Part shown: positions 8,927-18,900 of the stretch, piece after piece
Layout of the letters: every line of letters starts with the position of its first letter
Numbering within the stretch: the stretch's first letter is position 1
Source of the DNA: Streptomyces meridianus
Lineage (GTDB): Bacteria; Actinomycetota; Actinomycetes; Streptomycetales; Streptomycetaceae
DNA length: 64,000 nucleotides
Assembly (NCBI RefSeq): GCF_023703325.1
Contig: NZ_JAMQGM010000024.1
Coordinates: forward strand, 1 to 64,000
Direction of reading: 5' to 3'
Notes under the pieces: generated by a model
Database searches by the model: none
What the model saw: only the letters and a program-made list of their open reading frames with translations
Told to the model about the DNA's origin: nothing
Translations under genes and position numbers: made by a program

Positions 8927-9963
8927 TGGTGCAGTTCCCGGACGATCCCCAGAACCGCCGCGGTGAGCGGCACGGCGAGCAGCATGCCGAGGATTCCGGC
9001 GAGGCTCGCGCCCGCGGTGATGGCCACCAGGACCGTGGCCGGGTGCATGCGGACGGTCCGGCTCTGGATGACGGGCTGGAGCACGTGCCCCTCCAGCAGT
9101 TGCACGGCGAGCACGATGCCGACGGCCCACAGCGCGATGGCGAATCCCCGTTCGGCCAGCGCCACGAGCACCGAGAGCGCCCCTGAGATGAACGCGCCGA
9201 GGTAGGGGATGTAGGCGCCGACGAAGACGAGGGCGCCGAGCCCGACGGCCCCGGGGACCCGGAGGATCAGCAGCCCCGCGGCGATGAGGACGGCGTCGAT
9301 GAGCGCGATGAGGGTGGTGCCGCGCATGAAGCCCTCGACGGCCTCGAACGACTGCCGGGCCATGGCTTCCAGCCTCCGCCCCGTGGCGCCGGGGGCGATC
9401 GAATGGAGCAGTCCGGGGAGCCGGTGGCCGTCGCGCAGGAAGAAGAAGGTGAGCAGCAGCGCCAGCACGGCGACGGCGATCAGCTGGCCGACCAGGCCGA
9501 TGCCGGAGATGAGCCCGGAGGCCGCGGCCCCGCCGAACTTGCTGAAGAGGTCCTTGGCGTTGGACGCGATGTCCTCGAGTGAGGAGCCGGCGGGCCGGAA
9601 GCTGTCCTCGAGCTGGCGGGCGACGTGTTCGAGGGAGTCGAGGATCTGGTCGCCGGTATCGAGCAGGGCGTTGACGACGATGAACCCGGCTCCGCCGACG
9701 ACGGCGACCAGGACGGTGCAGGTCAGGGCTGCGGCCAGGGACCGTTTCATCCTCAGGTGGATCAGTCGGCGGTTGAGCGGCCCGAGCAGGGCGGTCCCGA
9801 GGAGGGCGAGGAGCACCGGGGTGACGGCTGCGCGCAGTGTGACGCACAGCCAGACGACCAGGCCGGCCACCGCGGCGACCAGCAGCACCACGGCGCACCA
9901 TGCCGCCGTGCGGCGTACTGTTCGGGGCAGCAGCGGCTGCGGTGGCCCGGGGTCGCTCGGCAC
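8857..9963 (-). CDS. AI-2E family transporter (PerM-type permease)
   Basis: A 368-residue polytopic membrane protein with two N-terminal membrane helices, a soluble amphipathic middle (about 95-165), then a cluster of helices including FFLRDGHRLPGL and the family signature VGAYIPYLGAF near residue 270. AI-2E/DUF20 proteins are secondary transporters of varied or unknown substrate, so no specific cargo can be assigned. The GTG start has a weak ribosome site. The last 70 bases overlap the end of the SpoIIE-type gene on the opposite strand. Confidence 0.88.
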   Translation of the reverse strand: MPSDPGPPQPLLPRTVRRTAAWCAVVLLVAAVAGLVVWLCVTLRAAVTPVLLALLGTALLGPLNRRLIHLRMKRSLAAALTCTVLVAVVGGAGFIVVNALLDTGDQILDSLEHVARQLEDSFRPAGSSLEDIASNAKDLFSKFGGAAASGLISGIGLVGQLIAVAVLALLLTFFFLRDGHRLPGLLHSIAPGATGRRLEAMARQSFEAVEGFMRGTTLIALIDAVLIAAGLLILRVPGAVGLGALVFVGAYIPYLGAFISGALSVLVALAERGFAIALWAVGIVLAVQLLEGHVLQPVIQSRTVRMHPATVLVAITAGASLAGILGMLLAVPLTAAVLGIVRELHHHGMAMAGTTGSGPAEPGSDTPS

Positions 9964-9981
9964 CGTTTCAGCTCATCAGAG

Positions 9982-10019
9982 ACCCGGCCGGTCCGCGCGG
10001 GTACGCGGTCCGGCCGGGT
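9982..10019 (-). terminator. Hairpin downstream of the pirin gene
   Basis: ACCCGGCCGG at 9982-9991 pairs with CCGGCCGGGT at 10010-10019, and after one mismatch the stem extends by five more pairs. It lies between the pirin stop and the permease start, both on the minus strand. Confidence 0.6.
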
Positions 10020-10052
10020 GACGGCTGCCGGTGACGGGCTCCCGGCCCGTGG

Positions 10053-11000
10053 CTACTGGCCGGCGGGGACGGAGCCGAGGCGTCCGGCCTTGAAGTCGTC
10101 GAAGGCCTGGGCGAGTTCGGCGCGGGTGTTCATGACGAACGGCCCGTACTGCATCATCGGTTCGCGGATCGGCTGCCCGCCGAGCAGCACCACCTCGAAG
10201 TTGGGGCTGCGGGACTCCTGGCTCTCGTCGGCCCGGACGGTGATCGAGTCGCCCTTGCCGAACACGACCGACTGCCCGGTGCGGAAGGCGCGGTCCCCGG
10301 CGGTGCCGCCTCCGGCCAGGCCGTAGGCGAGGGCGTTGAAGTCGGACCGCCAGGGCAGGGTGAGTTCGGCGCCGGGGTTCAGCGTCGCGTGGATCATCAC
10401 GATCGGCGTGTGGGTGCGACCCGGCCCCTGGTGGCCGTCGACGTCGCCGGCGATCACGCGGAGCAGCGCGCCGCCGTCGTGCGAGGTCAGCAGGGTGACG
10501 TTGCCGCCGCCGATGTCCTGGTACTTCGGCGGCATCAACTTGTCCTTGCGCGGCAGGTTCACCCACAGTTGGAGGCCGTGGAACAGGCCGCCGCTCACGA
10601 CGAGCGACTCCGGCGGCGCCTCGATGTGGAGCAGGCCGCTGCCGGCCGTCATCCACTGGGTGTCGCCGCCGTTGATGGTTCCGCCGCCACCGTGCGAGTC
10701 CTGGTGCACGAAGGTGCCGTCGATCAGGTAGGTGACGGTCTCGAAGCCGCGGTGCGGGTGCCAGGGCGTGCCCTTGGGCTCGCCGGGGGCGTACTCCACC
10801 TCACCCATCTGGTCCATCATGATGAACGGGTCGAGGTGCTGGTAGTCGATACCGGCGAACGCCCGGCGGACCGGGAAGCCCTCCCCCTCGAAGCCGCTGG
10901 GAGCGGTCGAGACGGCGAGTACGGGTCGCGGGGCGGCACCGTCGCCGGGCCGGGCGACGCGCGGCAGGGTCAACGGGTTCTCAACGGTCACTGCGGGCAT
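10053..11000 (-). CDS. Pirin family protein
   Basis: A 315-residue bicupin of the pirin family. The N-terminal cupin carries the Fe-binding set HPHRGFET (two His) and, about 40 residues later, LLHIEAPPE (His and Glu). The C-terminal cupin includes the pirin segment VLLGGQPIREP. Bacterial pirins act variously as quercetin 2,3-dioxygenase-like enzymes or as redox-sensing protein partners, so the actual role here is open. The ATG start follows GAGGAGG. A good vegetative promoter lies 25-53 bases upstream. Confidence 0.92.
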   Translation of the reverse strand: MPAVTVENPLTLPRVARPGDGAAPRPVLAVSTAPSGFEGEGFPVRRAFAGIDYQHLDPFIMMDQMGEVEYAPGEPKGTPWHPHRGFETVTYLIDGTFVHQDSHGGGGTINGGDTQWMTAGSGLLHIEAPPESLVVSGGLFHGLQLWVNLPRKDKLMPPKYQDIGGGNVTLLTSHDGGALLRVIAGDVDGHQGPGRTHTPIVMIHATLNPGAELTLPWRSDFNALAYGLAGGGTAGDRAFRTGQSVVFGKGDSITVRADESQESRSPNFEVVLLGGQPIREPMMQYGPFVMNTRAELAQAFDDFKAGRLGSVPAGQ

Positions 11001-11024
11001 GCGGGCCTCCTCGGCGTCGCCTCG

Positions 11025-11053
11025 AATTTAGTTGAATGGTGAACATCATGCAA
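11025..11053 (-). promoter_or_regulatory. Promoter of the pirin gene
   Basis: On the minus strand TTGCAT (11048-11053) and TAAATT (11025-11030) are separated by exactly 17 bases, giving a clear -35/-10 pair for the housekeeping sigma factor about 25 bases before the start codon. Confidence 0.65.
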
Positions 11054-11120
11054 GGGGCCGTTCATTCCCGGACCACCCGAGCCACCCCGGCGCGACCGGC
11101 CGGCGCCCCGGGAACGCGAA

Positions 11121-11147
11121 CGGGCCCCACCCGCGTGGGTGAGGCCC
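11121..11147 (-). terminator. Hairpin downstream of the SseB gene
   Basis: CGGGCCCCACCC (11121-11132) pairs with GGGTGAGGCCCG (11136-11147) with one mismatch around a GCG loop, 40 bases after the stop codon of the SseB-like gene. Confidence 0.65.
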
Positions 11148-11186
11148 GGAGGCACGACCGGTCGACCGCCCCGGCGACGAAACGGC

Positions 11187-11654
11187 TCAGCCGTACATGT
11201 GCCGCATGGCGAAGTCGACCATCTCCTCCACGGACCGGGCGTCGAAGACCATCCGGTGCTCGCCCTCCATGTCGAGGACGAAGCCGTAGCCCGTCGGCAG
11301 CAGGTCGAGGACCTCGGCGCCGGTGATGACGAAGTACTTGGACTCCTTGCCCGCGTACCGGCGCAGCTCCTTGAGCGAGGTGAACATCGGGATCACCGGC
11401 TGCTGGGTGTTGTGCAGGGCGAGGAAACCGGGCCCCTCCCCGCGGGGGCAGTAGACCTTCGACGTGGAGAAGACCTGCTGGAACTCCTCCGCCGAGGTCG
11501 AGCCGGTGGTGAAGGCCCGCACCGCGTCGGCGAGCGAGGGCGGCGACGGCTCCGGGTAGTGCGGCTGGCCCCCGTAACCTCCGGGCCCGGGCGGGGGCTG
11601 CGTGGCGCCGTAGTGCTGGTGGCCGGCGCTCGCGTTCTGGTCGTAGCCGTACAT
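11187..11654 (-). CDS. SseB N-terminal-domain protein
   Basis: A 155-residue protein with a Gly/Pro/Tyr/His-rich, probably disordered N-terminus (residues 1-40) followed by an SseB-type domain that begins SLADAVRAF and contains PVIPMFTSLKELRRYAG and VITGAEVLDLLP. Such proteins are common in Streptomyces and are often encoded in multiple copies. A link to type VII secretion-associated or enhanced-serine-sensitivity functions has been proposed from the name only. No enzyme motif is visible. Confidence 0.85.
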   Translation of the reverse strand: MYGYDQNASAGHQHYGATQPPPGPGGYGGQPHYPEPSPPSLADAVRAFTTGSTSAEEFQQVFSTSKVYCPRGEGPGFLALHNTQQPVIPMFTSLKELRRYAGKESKYFVITGAEVLDLLPTGYGFVLDMEGEHRMVFDARSVEEMVDFAMRHMYG

Positions 11655-11800
11655 GCGCCAAAGAGTACTGAGTCACATCCGGGCGCGGAGGGGGGCCGCC
11701 GGTGCGGGTGCCGTTTCCCGCCACGGCCCACGCACCACGGATACCGGACGGGCCCGGCTAGAGCTCCGTCACAGTGACCGGGAAGGGGGTTGCTTCTTAT

Positions 11801-11837
11801 TACCGACGGGTAGCATCATGGAGATTACCGATTGGTA
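11801..11837 (+). promoter_or_regulatory. Paired TACCGA-N2-GGTA sites upstream of acyl-CoA dehydrogenase
   Basis: TACCGACGGGTA (11801-11812) and TACCGATTGGTA (11826-11837) are two near-palindromes of the same form with starts 25 bases apart. A possible -35 (TTGCTT at 11790) and -10 (TAGCAT at 11811) bracket the first site. This looks like an operator for a TetR-type fatty-acid-degradation repressor, but the regulator itself is not in the window. Confidence 0.5.
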
Positions 11838-11881
11838 CGCACTACCGGACCCTGTCTTCCGAGTCTTACGGAGCCGTCGCC

Positions 11882-13708
11882 ATGGGGCACTACAAGTCGA
11901 ATCTCCGCGACATCGAGTTCAACCTCTTCGAGGTCCTCGGGCGCGACAAGCTGTACGGCACCGGCCCGTTCGCGGAGATGGACGTCGACACCGCGAAGAG
12001 CGTGCTCGAGGAGCTCGCCCGTCTCGCCGAGAACGACCTGGCCGCGTCCTACGCGGACGCCGACCGCAACCCGCCGGTCTTCGACCCCGAGACGAACACC
12101 GCGCCGATCCCGGCGAGCTTCAAGAAGAGCTTCCAGGCCTTCATGGACTCCGAGTACTGGCGTCTGGGCCTGCCGGAGGAGATCGGCGGCACCCCCGCGC
12201 CGTCCACCCTGATCTGGTCCTACGCGGAGCTGATCCTCGGCGCCAACCCGGCGATCTGGATGTACGCCTCCGGCCCGGCGTTCGCCGGCATCCTGCACAC
12301 CGAGGGCAACGAGACGCAGAAGCACATCGCGCAGCTCGCGGTCGACAAGCAGTGGGGCTCGACCATGGTCCTCACCGAGCCGGACGCCGGTTCGGACGTC
12401 GGCGCCGGCCGCACCAAGGCCGTGCAGCAGGAGGACGGCTCCTGGCACATCGAGGGCGTGAAGCGCTTCATCACCTCGGGTGAGCACGACATGGCCGAGA
12501 ACATCATCCACTACGTGCTGGCCCGCCCCGAGGGCGCCGGACCGGGCACCAAGGGCCTGTCGCTGTTCATGGTCCCGAAGTACGAGTTCGACTTCGAGAC
12601 CGGCGAACTGGGCGAGCGCAACGGCGTGTACGCCACCAACGTCGAGCACAAGATGGGCCTCAAGGCGTCCAACACGTGCGAGATGACGTTCGGCGACCGC
12701 CACCCCGCCAAGGGCTGGCTGATCGGTGACAAGCACGACGGCATCCGCCAGATGTTCATGATCATCGAGTTCGCCCGGATGATGGTCGGCACGAAGGCCA
12801 TCGCCACCCTCTCCACCGGCTATCTCAACGCCCTCGAGTACGCCACCGAGCGCGTGCAGGGCCCGGACCTGGCGCAGTTCATGGACAAGACCGCGCCGAA
12901 GGTCACCATCACGCACCACCCGGACGTGCGCCGCTCGCTGATGACGCAGAAGGCGTACGCCGAGGGCATGCGCTCCCTGGTCCTCTACACCGCCTCGATC
13001 CAGGACGCGATCGCGTTCAAGGAGGCCGGCGGCGAGGACACCAAGGAGCTGCACGCCCTCAACGACCTGCTCCTGCCGATCGTCAAGGGCTACGGCTCCG
13101 AGCGGTCCTACGAGCAGCTCGCCCAGTCCCTGCAGACCTTCGGCGGCTCCGGCTACCTGCAGGAGTACCCGATCGAGCAGTACATCCGGGACGCCAAGAT
13201 CGACACCCTCTACGAGGGCACCACGGCGATCCAGGGCCAGGACTACTTCTTCCGCAAGATCGTCCGGAACCAGGGCCAGGCGCTGACCGGCCTGTCCGAC
13301 GAGATCAAGAAGTTCCTGGCGGAGGCCCCGGGCGGCGAGGACCTCGCCCCGGCCCGCGACCAGCTGGCCAAGGCCGCGGTGGACCTCGAGGCGATCGTCG
13401 GCGCCATGCTGACCGACCTGGCCGGCACCGAGCAGGACGTGAAGTCGATCTACAAGGTCGGCCTCAACACCACGCGCCTGCTGATGTCCTCCGGTGACGT
13501 CGTCGTCGGCTACCTGCTGCTCAAGGGCGCCGCCGTGGCGGCCGAGAAGCTGCCGAGCGCGTCCGCCAAGGACAAGGCGTTCTACCAGGGCAAGATCGCT
13601 GCCGCGAAGTTCTTCGCGCAGAACATCCTGCCGGACGTCTCCGTGCAGCGCGGGATCGCCGAGACCGTCGACCAGTCCCTGATGGAGCTGGACGAGGCCG
13701 CGTTCTGA
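11882..13708 (+). CDS. Acyl-CoA dehydrogenase
   Basis: A 608-residue FAD-dependent acyl-CoA dehydrogenase that would carry out the first oxidation of beta-oxidation, passing electrons to ETF. Visible landmarks are the FAD/substrate loops [13 protein letters not shown] (near residue 165) and [10 protein letters not shown] (near 195), an arginine-containing [23 protein letters not shown] segment (near 420), and the catalytic-glutamate motif YEGTTAIQG near 445. A longer C-terminal helical domain is present, as in the large FadE-type enzymes of actinobacteria. The frame is open 36 codons further upstream, but [13 protein letters not shown] is the conserved family start and has GGAG at a suitable distance. 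Paired operator-like repeats precede it. Confidence 0.93.
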   Translation: MGHYKSNLRDIEFNLFEVLGRDKLYGTGPFAEMDVDTAKSVLEELARLAENDLAASYADADRNPPVFDPETNTAPIPASFKKSFQAFMDSEYWRLGLPEEIGGTPAPSTLIWSYAELILGANPAIWMYASGPAFAGILHTEGNETQKHIAQLAVDKQWGSTMVLTEPDAGSDVGAGRTKAVQQEDGSWHIEGVKRFITSGEHDMAENIIHYVLARPEGAGPGTKGLSLFMVPKYEFDFETGELGERNGVYATNVEHKMGLKASNTCEMTFGDRHPAKGWLIGDKHDGIRQMFMIIEFARMMVGTKAIATLSTGYLNALEYATERVQGPDLAQFMDKTAPKVTITHHPDVRRSLMTQKAYAEGMRSLVLYTASIQDAIAFKEAGGEDTKELHALNDLLLPIVKGYGSERSYEQLAQSLQTFGGSGYLQEYPIEQYIRDAKIDTLYEGTTAIQGQDYFFRKIVRNQGQALTGLSDEIKKFLAEAPGGEDLAPARDQLAKAAVDLEAIVGAMLTDLAGTEQDVKSIYKVGLNTTRLLMSSGDVVVGYLLLKGAAVAAEKLPSASAKDKAFYQGKIAAAKFFAQNILPDVSVQRGIAETVDQSLMELDEAAF

Positions 13709-13724
13709 TCCGCGACCGGTGAAC

Positions 13725-13750
13725 CGGTGGGCGGCCCCGGCCGCCCACCG
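13725..13750 (+). terminator. Hairpin after acyl-CoA dehydrogenase
   Basis: CGGTGGGCGGCC (13725-13736) pairs perfectly with GGCCGCCCACCG (13739-13750), starting 16 bases after the stop codon. Confidence 0.8.
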
Positions 13751-13763
13751 CCTCCCGACCGCC

Positions 13764-13801
13764 AGACCCCCGGACCGGGCTGCACCCCGGATCGGGGGTC
13801 T
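13764..13801 (-). terminator. Hairpin downstream of the Uma2-type gene
   Basis: AGACCCCCG (13764-13772) pairs with CGGGGGTCT (13793-13801), with an additional inner CCGGG/CCCGG pairing. It lies 30 bases beyond the stop of the minus-strand gene at 13831 and could serve both convergent genes. Confidence 0.65.
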
Positions 13802-13830
13802 CGGCTTGTCCGGGGGTTCTGCGGCGCCGG

Positions 13831-14403
13831 TCAGCGGGGCGCGCGGGCGAGGTCCGCCGGGTCGAGGTCGAACGGGAACGGCCGCCCGATGCGGGTGGTG
13901 GCCCCCGCGAGGGCGGTGAGGCGGTCGGCGTACGTCCCCTGGTGCAGTTCGCTGACGATCAGCCGCGGCATGGGTACCAGGTCCAGACGCCAGTACGCGG
14001 CGATACCGGCCGCGGCGTAGAGCGCGGGCTTCGTCTTGAGATCCGTGATCCGGGTCGACGGCGACAGGATCTCGATGACCACGAGCACCTCGTGCGGATC
14101 GACGGTCACCTCGGCGTCCGCCGCGAAGTCGGCGTTCACGACGACGATGTCCGGGATCAGGAGCCCGTCCGGAACCGGCAGGTTGACCGCTTCCAGCACC
14201 TCCACGCCGGCGTCGCAGGCATCCGCCGCTCGTTGAAGAAGATCCCGCAACCGGTAGCTCACCCGCTGGTGGGGCACCCCGGGGTTGGGCGTCATGAGCA
14301 GCGCACCGCCCACCAACTCGATCCGGTGCCGGGGATCCTCGGGCAGGGCGAGGACGTCATCGACCGTCCAGGGTCCGCTGTGCGACTCGTACGCGACACT
14401 CAT
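13831..14403 (-). CDS. Uma2 family (DUF820) restriction-endonuclease-fold protein
   Basis: A 190-residue protein of the Uma2/DUF820 family, a PD-(D/E)XK nuclease fold that is greatly expanded in cyanobacteria and Streptomyces. The nuclease core is visible as LIPDIVVVNADF (Asp), then VLVVIEILSPST (Glu in VIEI) and DLKTKPALYAAAGI (Lys), followed by the aromatic YWRLD. Its biological role is not established. It stands alone between terminators, and no transposase or methylase neighbour is present. Confidence 0.9.
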   Translation of the reverse strand: MSVAYESHSGPWTVDDVLALPEDPRHRIELVGGALLMTPNPGVPHQRVSYRLRDLLQRAADACDAGVEVLEAVNLPVPDGLLIPDIVVVNADFAADAEVTVDPHEVLVVIEILSPSTRITDLKTKPALYAAAGIAAYWRLDLVPMPRLIVSELHQGTYADRLTALAGATTRIGRPFPFDLDPADLARAPR

Positions 14404-14491
14404 GTCCTCCGCCTCCTCCCGGTGGCCTCCAGTGTGACCCGGCCGGGGGACCGATGTCCTGCTGCGCCACCGGAATCACGCTCCGGGATGG

Positions 14492-15550
14492 TCAGGCATC
14501 GGCCCTGCGGGCCTCACGCCGGTCGGGGACGGGGCCACGCACCGCCGTCCGGCCGCTCCGCAGCCCGGCGCGGACCGTGGCTGCGTGGCGTCTGACGCGT
14601 TCGACCTCGGGGGCGTCGACCGGTGCCGGTGATCTTCCGGCGGCCTGCTCGCGGCAGTCGCGGCAGAGTCCGCCGGGGAGCGCCGACGGTGATCCCGGCG
14701 CGCGGCACACCGTGCACTCCATCGACAGCAGCGCGGCGCGGGCCGGCGCCTCGCCCGCTGCTGGGGCCGGCGACGGGAGCAGCGGTGGCATCTTCGCGGT
14801 CAGCCGGTTCTCGGCGAGCGCCCGCGGGCTGTGGACCCGCTCCGGCAGGCCCGCGGTCAGGGCCACGGTCATCTGTGCGCCGCTCGTCCCCCTGCGCAGC
14901 CACTCACGGGCCAGGGGGTCGAGGGCTGCGCAGTCGGCGGCGGAGAGCGTCATCCGGGGATCGGTCTCACCGAGGCGGGCCAGGACGGTGTACGCCCGGC
15001 CTGGATCGGCGCCCCGCACGAGCCCGGGGGTGGCGGTGTCGGTCGTTCCCGGCGGCTCGGTGGGGCGTTCGGGGGTCGGCCCGGCGTCGCCGGTCTGCGC
15101 GACGGGTGCGGGGGCGGTCGTCGGGACGGAGCTCCCGGCGGGCGTCACGGCGGTCTCCTGCCACCGCGTCATGTCGCAGCCCCGGTGGTAGGCCGCCCAC
15201 CAGGCGTCGTCGTGCGGCTCGCGGGAGAAGTGGGTCCGGGTCACCCAGTGGCCGCCCGGCACCAGCTCCTTGAAGCGGCGCAAGTGCCCGGCCTCGGCCA
15301 GTCGCCTCAGGGCGGTTCCCAACGCGCAGGGGCCGTAATCGAGTTCGGTCGCGAGCGCCTTGATGCCGATCGCAGCGCCCTCGGGGAGCCGGTCGATCCA
15401 GGCGGCGATCGCCGCCTCACGCCTGGGCAGATGTGCGAAGTCATCCGCCCGACAAGGGCGTTCGGCGGGAACGGTCCGCTTTCCGAAGCCGGGCTTGGCC
15501 ATCGCCGGGGCGGAGGAGGACGGGGAAACGCTAAAATCGGCAGAAGCCAT
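14492..15550 (-). CDS. Winged-helix protein with C-terminal zinc-ribbon
   Basis: A 352-residue protein of a Streptomyces family usually labelled helix-turn-helix or MarR-like. Residues about 40-105 form a winged helix (AIAAWIDRLPEGAAIGIKAL, then a GPCALGTALRRLAEAGHLRRF recognition region). The middle, about 130-280, is Pro/Ala/Thr-rich with little recognisable structure. Near residues 280-300 two CxxC pairs (CTVCRAP and CRDCRE) form a likely zinc ribbon. The target and partners are unknown. A promoter (TTGACG, 19 bases, TAGCGT on the minus strand) and a strong leader hairpin precede the gene. Confidence 0.65.
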   Translation of the reverse strand: MASADFSVSPSSSAPAMAKPGFGKRTVPAERPCRADDFAHLPRREAAIAAWIDRLPEGAAIGIKALATELDYGPCALGTALRRLAEAGHLRRFKELVPGGHWVTRTHFSREPHDDAWWAAYHRGCDMTRWQETAVTPAGSSVPTTAPAPVAQTGDAGPTPERPTEPPGTTDTATPGLVRGADPGRAYTVLARLGETDPRMTLSAADCAALDPLAREWLRRGTSGAQMTVALTAGLPERVHSPRALAENRLTAKMPPLLPSPAPAAGEAPARAALLSMECTVCRAPGSPSALPGGLCRDCREQAAGRSPAPVDAPEVERVRRHAATVRAGLRSGRTAVRGPVPDRREARRADA

Positions 15551-15972
15551 CGGATCGCGCTTTCGATCTCGTTGGTCAGACCCCCGCAGGTGTTGTCAGC
15601 ACCTGGCGGGGGTCGTTGCTTGTGGCGGCACGCTACAACGAAACTCCGATGTGTCGTCAAATCATCACTATTAGTCATACGAACTGGTCACGCCGCCCCA
15701 CCGGGCACGCGCGGACGCCGCGCGAGGCACAAGGGGTGGGTGGGCGGGAACAAACCCCACCTCCCGTTCCTCACAGAAGAGTCCCGGATCCCGAGTCCGG
15801 TGCCCCGCGCCCCGGAACCCGGGGCGTTCCGGCCACGATCCGGCCGAACCGACCGGATCGCCCCCGGACCTGACCGGTTCACGTTCGCGGCAAGACCGCC
15901 GATCCGGCCAACTCGCCCTCCATAGACACTTTTTGGCCGATCGCTGATCGCCGAGCTGAGACACTGGCGTCC
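15551..15972. other. Intergenic region with divergent promoters
   Basis: This stretch of 422 bases holds no convincing gene. The left part contains the leader hairpin and promoter of the winged-helix gene. The right part holds the control region of the SARP gene, including a CGATC-GCT-GATCG inverted repeat at 15938-15950 and a -10-like GACACT about eight bases before the GTG start, which suggests a leaderless SARP transcript. The middle (about 15680-15900) shows nothing recognisable. Confidence 0.5.
15579..15614 (-). promoter_or_regulatory. Leader hairpin of the winged-helix gene
   Basis: GACCCCCGCAGGTG (15579-15592) pairs with CACCTGGCGGGGGTC (15600-15614), a 14-bp stem with one bulged base and a TTGTCAG loop. 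It lies in the transcribed leader 28 bases before the start codon. It resembles a terminator without a U tract, so it may act as an attenuator, a protein-binding RNA element or an mRNA stabiliser. Confidence 0.55.
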
Positions 15973-18900
15973 GTGCGTGTGTCGATGCTGGGGTCCTTCG
16001 AGATCCGGGACGGGAGCGGCCGGCCCGTCGCCCTCGGCGGCCGACGGGTCGCCATGCTGCTCGCACGGCTGGCCCTCTCGCCCGGGACGCTCGTCCCCAC
16101 CGGAACGCTCATCGACGACCTGTGGGAGGACGACCCGCCCGGCGACGGCTCCGGCGCCCTCCACCGCCTGGTCTCCCGCGCCCGGCAGTCGCTGCGGCGG
16201 CACGGCGTCGAGGACCTGACCGTCGTCTCCCGATCCGGCGGCTACGAACTGACGGCCGATCCGGACCAGGTCGACACCCACCGCTTCGAGCACCTCGCCG
16301 CGCTGGGCCGGAGGCAGTTGCGCGCCGGGTCACCCACCGAGGCCGGCGGCACCCTGGCCGAGTGCCTGGACCTGTGGCGCGGCGCACCCCTCATGGACTT
16401 CGCCGCCAACGACTTCGCCTCCCGCGCCGCCCGCCGGCTCGAGGAACTCCACATCAACGCGGCCGAGGACAACGCCGAGGCCGAGCTCGCGCTCGGGCAC
16501 GCGGCGCGGACGATCCTGGAACTGCGGACCCTGTGCGACGCGCACCCCTTGCGCGAGCGGCCCGTCGGCCTGCTGATCCGCGCCCTGTGCGCGACGGACC
16601 GGCAGGCCGAGGCCCTGCTCGCGTACGAACGCCTCCGGACCGCGCTGGACGAGACCCTCGGCGTGGTGCCCTCGGCATCACTGCGCGAACTGCACACCGA
16701 CGTCCTGCGCGGCCGGGTCGGCCCCGCAGGCCGGGACACGGGCGTGCCCGCGGAACGCGGCACCGCACCCGGCGCCGCGACCGCCACCGGGCCCGCGTCC
16801 CCACCCCAGCCACAGCCGCGGCCGCAGCCCGGACTCCCGTCCCGGCTCACCCGGTTCGTCGGCCGGGAAGCCGAATCGGAGCGCCTCACCGCCGCCTTCG
16901 GCACCTCACGGCTGGCCACCCTCTACGGCCCCGGTGGCGCCGGGAAGACCCGGCTCGCCACCGAGTTCGCCGCCCGGAGCCAGGAGACGTCCCTCGGTTT
17001 CCACGGCTTCGTCGAGCTGGCGCCGGTCGGCAACGGGCAGGACCTCGCCGAGTACGTCACCGCGGCCCTCGGGCTGAACGGGCCGCGCCGCCCCGACCAC
17101 TCCCCGGCGGGGCACAGCGCCTTCCACCAGCTGGCGGACGCGCTGTCGTCCCGGCCCGGCCTGCTCGTCCTCGACAACTGCGAGCACCTCATCGCCCAGA
17201 CCGCCCGGTTCGCCGGGCAGCTCCTGGCCCGGTGCCGGGAGTTACGGATCCTCGCCACCAGCCGCGAACCACTGGTCATCACCGGCGAGGTGCTGTGCCG
17301 GGTGGGCCCGCTGGAGCTGCCCGGCTCCCCGGAGGAGGCGGAGCGGTCCACCGCCGTCCAGCTCTTCTGCGACCGGGCCCGCCTGGTCCGCCCGGACTTC
17401 GCCCTGCACGCGGACAACACCGCCCAGGTCGTCGAGATATGCCGCCAGTTGGACGGACTCCCGCTCGCCATCGAACTGGCCGCCGCCCGGCTGCGCTCGA
17501 TGTCCGTCGAGCAGGTCGCCGGCCGCCTGGACGACCGCTTCCGCCTGCTCGCCGACGGCAGCCGGTCGTCCAGCGCACGCCATCGCACCCTGCGGGCCAT
17601 GATGGACTGGAGCTGGGACCTGCTCAGCGGGCCCGAAAGGACCCTGGCACGGCGGATGTCGGCGGTCCCGGGCACCATGTCCGCGGAGACCGCGGTGGCA
17701 GTCTGCGCCGACCCGGATGTCCCCGAGGACGAGATCCTCTACCTGCTGTCCGCGCTCACCGACAAGTCCCTGGTGCAGGTGCGGGAGAGCCCCCGCGGCG
17801 CCATCCGCTACGGGATGCCGGAGACGGCCCGCGCGTACTGCCGGGAGCGGCTCCTGGAGGCCGGGGAGGCGGACCGGACCGAGGCCGCCTGCGCCCGGCA
17901 CTTCCTGGACCTGGTGGAGCGCGCCGCCGCCGGCCTGCGCGGGACGGACCAGCCGGAGTGCATCGCCCGGCTGGACGCCGAGCACGACAACGCGCTGTCC
18001 GCCCTGCGCCGCGCGGTCGAGCGCGACGACGTGGAGGCGTCCGTCCGTTTCGGGCTGGCCCTGTGCTGGTACTGGGTGATGCGCGGCCGGTACACCGAGG
18101 CCGCAGGCTGGCTCGCGGAGCTGCTGCGTTTCGGCGACCGGATCCCGGAGCAGGCGGCGGCGTTGTTCTCCGCCGTGCGGCTGGTGCTCCCCGCCCCGGT
18201 CGGCGAGGACCGGCAGGCGGCGCTGCGCGAGGCCGCCGAGCGGGCCCGGGCCTGCCACGCCATGGAGGTCTATCCACTGCTGGCCCTCATCGAGCCCAAG
18301 TGCCGCCAGATGACGGGGGGTTACGAAGGGCTCGTCGAGGCTGCCGAGCGGGCCGTCCGGCACGACGACCCCTGGGCACGTGCCACCGGCGTCGCGGCGC
18401 TCGGCTTCGCCGCCGAGGCCGCCGGGGACGCAGCCGTCGCCGAGGAACACCTGGGCGCGGCGCTGGACCTGTTCCGGGAGCTCGGGGACCGGTGGTCCAC
18501 CGGACAGCTCACCATGATGCTGTCGAAGTTCCGCTCGCTGCGCGGTGACAACGATGCCGCGCTCGCCTGCCTGCGGGAGGCACGGGACGCGGTGCAGCAG
18601 GTCGGCTCCGCGGAGGACCTGGTGCAGATACTGCTCCGGCTGGGCACCGAGCAGATCCGCGCCGGCGACCTCGACGCGGCCGGGGCAGCTTTCCGCGAGG
18701 CGCTGCACATGGTGCGCTACCCGATGCCCGAGTACGAGGTACTGGTGACCACCGGCCTCGGCGAGCTGGCCGTCGCCCGGGGCCGGCCGGACGCTGCGCG
18801 GGAGCACTTCGCGCAGGCCGTGGCGAAGCTCGGCGACGCCGTGTTCGACCAGGAGTTCCTGCGGATCGAGATCCTGCGGGGCCTGGGCGCGCTGGCGCTC

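Noticed and set aside
15551..15700. The leader hairpin as a riboswitch
   Set aside because: Only one simple stem is present, with no conserved junction or known aptamer core, so it is described as a hairpin only.
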